NCBI GenBank assembly: GCA_013214885.1
Contig: JABSRS010000179.1
Location: 1-6,935, forward strand
From: Gammaproteobacteria bacterium
GTDB lineage: Bacteria; Pseudomonadota; Gammaproteobacteria; Enterobacterales; Psychrobiaceae
Length of the DNA: 6,935 bases
Direction: 5' to 3'
Below the pieces are notes generated by a model. The model was not told where the DNA came from and did not search any database. It saw only the letters and a list, made by a program, of their open reading frames with translations. The translations under genes were made by a program, and so were the position numbers. This document shows, piece by piece, positions 6,014 to 6,935 of the stretch. The stretch's first letter is position 1; every line of letters starts with the position of its first letter.

Positions 6014-6935
6014 GTGAAATTTTTTATTTTAATATTGGCCGTTGCCGCATTAAATTCTAATGCGGCTCAAACGTTTTCTGTTGAGGGATCAGCATTTGAT
6101 GGGGTGATGGCTCAGCAGTCGTCACAAGATTTATGTTTTGTCGCTCAAGGCACGTTGGATTACTTGGCCAAGGGGCAGCAATATGATCCCCAAGTTATTA
6201 AAGCGGGTGTGGTTGCTCGTTTTGGTGTCAGCTTGGCAAAGGTCAAAGCGACATTGGCCTTCGTGTGCCAAGTTGAGCAAGAAGACCGCGCAGCAAAACG
6301 TCCTTCAAGATTGGCAGATCCTGAGTTTATTAAGCATCATTTTAAGATGATCCGCTGGCGCCCAGATAAAACCCAGTCGCACCAGTTTGAATCAGGTAAG
6401 CCATTAGTAAAAAACATCCCAGATGATAAAATTTTACTAACCAAATATTATATCAAGCTAGCGCAAGGCAACTTAACCCCGGCACCAGCGACTCCTCATG
6501 CTCTTTACGCGATCCCACATGATGAACAGCATTTGTCATTAGAGCAGGCAGCGCAGCAAAAAGACCAGTTAACTCGATTTAAATTCACAAAGAATCAAGT
6601 GCTTAGTGGCGTGATCGATCAGCAGTCATTGGCGGAGCCTTTAGTATGGTTATCGCGTGATGACTTAGAAGACACCTTAATGCAGGGAACGGTTAAAATA
6701 GCCTTAAATGGGGTTGATAAGTATTTTAATGTTCATCGTAATAACGGTATCGGCTATCAGCGTAATTTGAAAAAGCGCCAACAAAAACGCTATTGGTATT
6801 TTAAGCAGACTCCTCATGTCTTGGGATATGGCAAAGATGCTAATTATAAAATTCCAATTGAACCATTAGTAACTGTTGCTGGTGATCTAGCGTACTTGGG
6901 CTTAGGTAAGTTAATTATGCTGACCCATAACGGTG
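6014..6935 (+). CDS. Exported protein of unknown function with possible MltA/3D-type barrel at its C-terminal side; 3' end outside window
   Basis: A GTG start at 6014, with GAGA (6003-6006) seven bases upstream, opens a frame running to the window end (307 residues). It encodes a signal peptide: Lys2, the hydrophobic core 'FFILILAVAAL' and a likely signal peptidase I site after 'NSNA' (residue 17), which strongly supports the GTG. The mature part has two cysteines (Cys41, Cys85) that could form a disulfide, a middle region rich in Gln, Lys and Pro, and a C-terminal stretch with 'DDLEDTLMQGTVKIALNG' and 'IPIEPLVTVAGDLAYLGLGK' (280-299). The last part resembles the 3D/double-psi barrel of MltA-type lytic transglycosylases ('...VAG...LGLGK...'). 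The usual MltA N-terminal region is not obvious, so enzymatic activity is not claimed. It follows the AIM24 gene closely and probably shares its transcript. Confidence 0.75.
   Translation, partial: MKFFILILAVAALNSNAAQTFSVEGSAFDGVMAQQSSQDLCFVAQGTLDYLAKGQQYDPQVIKAGVVARFGVSLAKVKATLAFVCQVEQEDRAAKRPSRLADPEFIKHHFKMIRWRPDKTQSHQFESGKPLVKNIPDDKILLTKYYIKLAQGNLTPAPATPHALYAIPHDEQHLSLEQAAQQKDQLTRFKFTKNQVLSGVIDQQSLAEPLVWLSRDDLEDTLMQGTVKIALNGVDKYFNVHRNNGIGYQRNLKKRQQKRYWYFKQTPHVLGYGKDANYKIPIEPLVTVAGDLAYLGLGKLIMLTHNG

Noticed and set aside
6138..6350. 70-codon plus-strand frame in the last gene
   Set aside because: It is out of frame with the GTG-started signal-peptide protein that covers the same bases and continues to the window end.

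Overview
The window looks like chromosomal DNA of a Gram-negative gammaproteobacterium. Base composition is moderate to low GC. Gene content (a short CDF transporter with a MerR regulator, a cobU-cobQ-cobC cluster, an AIM24/TIGR00266 protein) and a calcium-motif exoprotein tail suggest an Alteromonadales, Shewanella-like marine bacterium. That placement is inference from family resemblance, not a search result.

Layout. (1) Positions 3-956 (+) hold the C-terminal part of a large, probably secreted protein, ending in a hairpin terminator that also serves the convergent gene. (2) Positions 1010-2138 are a divergent metal-resistance pair: a 208-residue CDF-type efflux protein (-) and a ZntR/CadR/PbrR-type MerR regulator (+). 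Between them lies a textbook MerR-type promoter: a -35 and a -10 on the minus strand separated by exactly 19 bp, with a perfect 8-3-8 dyad. (3) Positions 2211-4823 (-) are a tightly packed late-cobalamin operon transcribed cobU, cobQ, cobC. The first junction has a 1-nt gap and the second an ATGA overlap. (4) Positions 4824-5204 are an intergenic stretch between divergent units. It has no recognisable B12 riboswitch but holds a 48-codon coding-like open frame on the minus strand and a nested dyad. (5) Positions 5205-6935 (+) hold an AIM24-family gene and, 20 nt downstream, a GTG-started exported protein that runs off the window end. Its last visible part resembles an MltA/3D-type barrel.

How the genes work together. 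Metal sensing by the MerR protein should switch on the CDF exporter through the 19-bp-spacer promoter. CobQ amidates adenosylcobyrinic acid a,c-diamide to cobyric acid. CobU activates adenosylcobinamide to the GDP form, and CobC dephosphorylates alpha-ribazole phosphate or adenosylcobalamin phosphate. The other nucleotide-loop enzymes (CbiB, CobT, CobS) are not in the window. The AIM24 gene and the exported protein gene are probably co-transcribed; neither has an assigned biochemical role here.

I found no mobile element, CRISPR array, tRNA or rRNA, and no clear new multi-gene system. The best leads are the CTD-less CDF protein with a Cys in place of the usual metal-site His, the relic-like frame upstream of cobU, and the uncharacterised exported protein.
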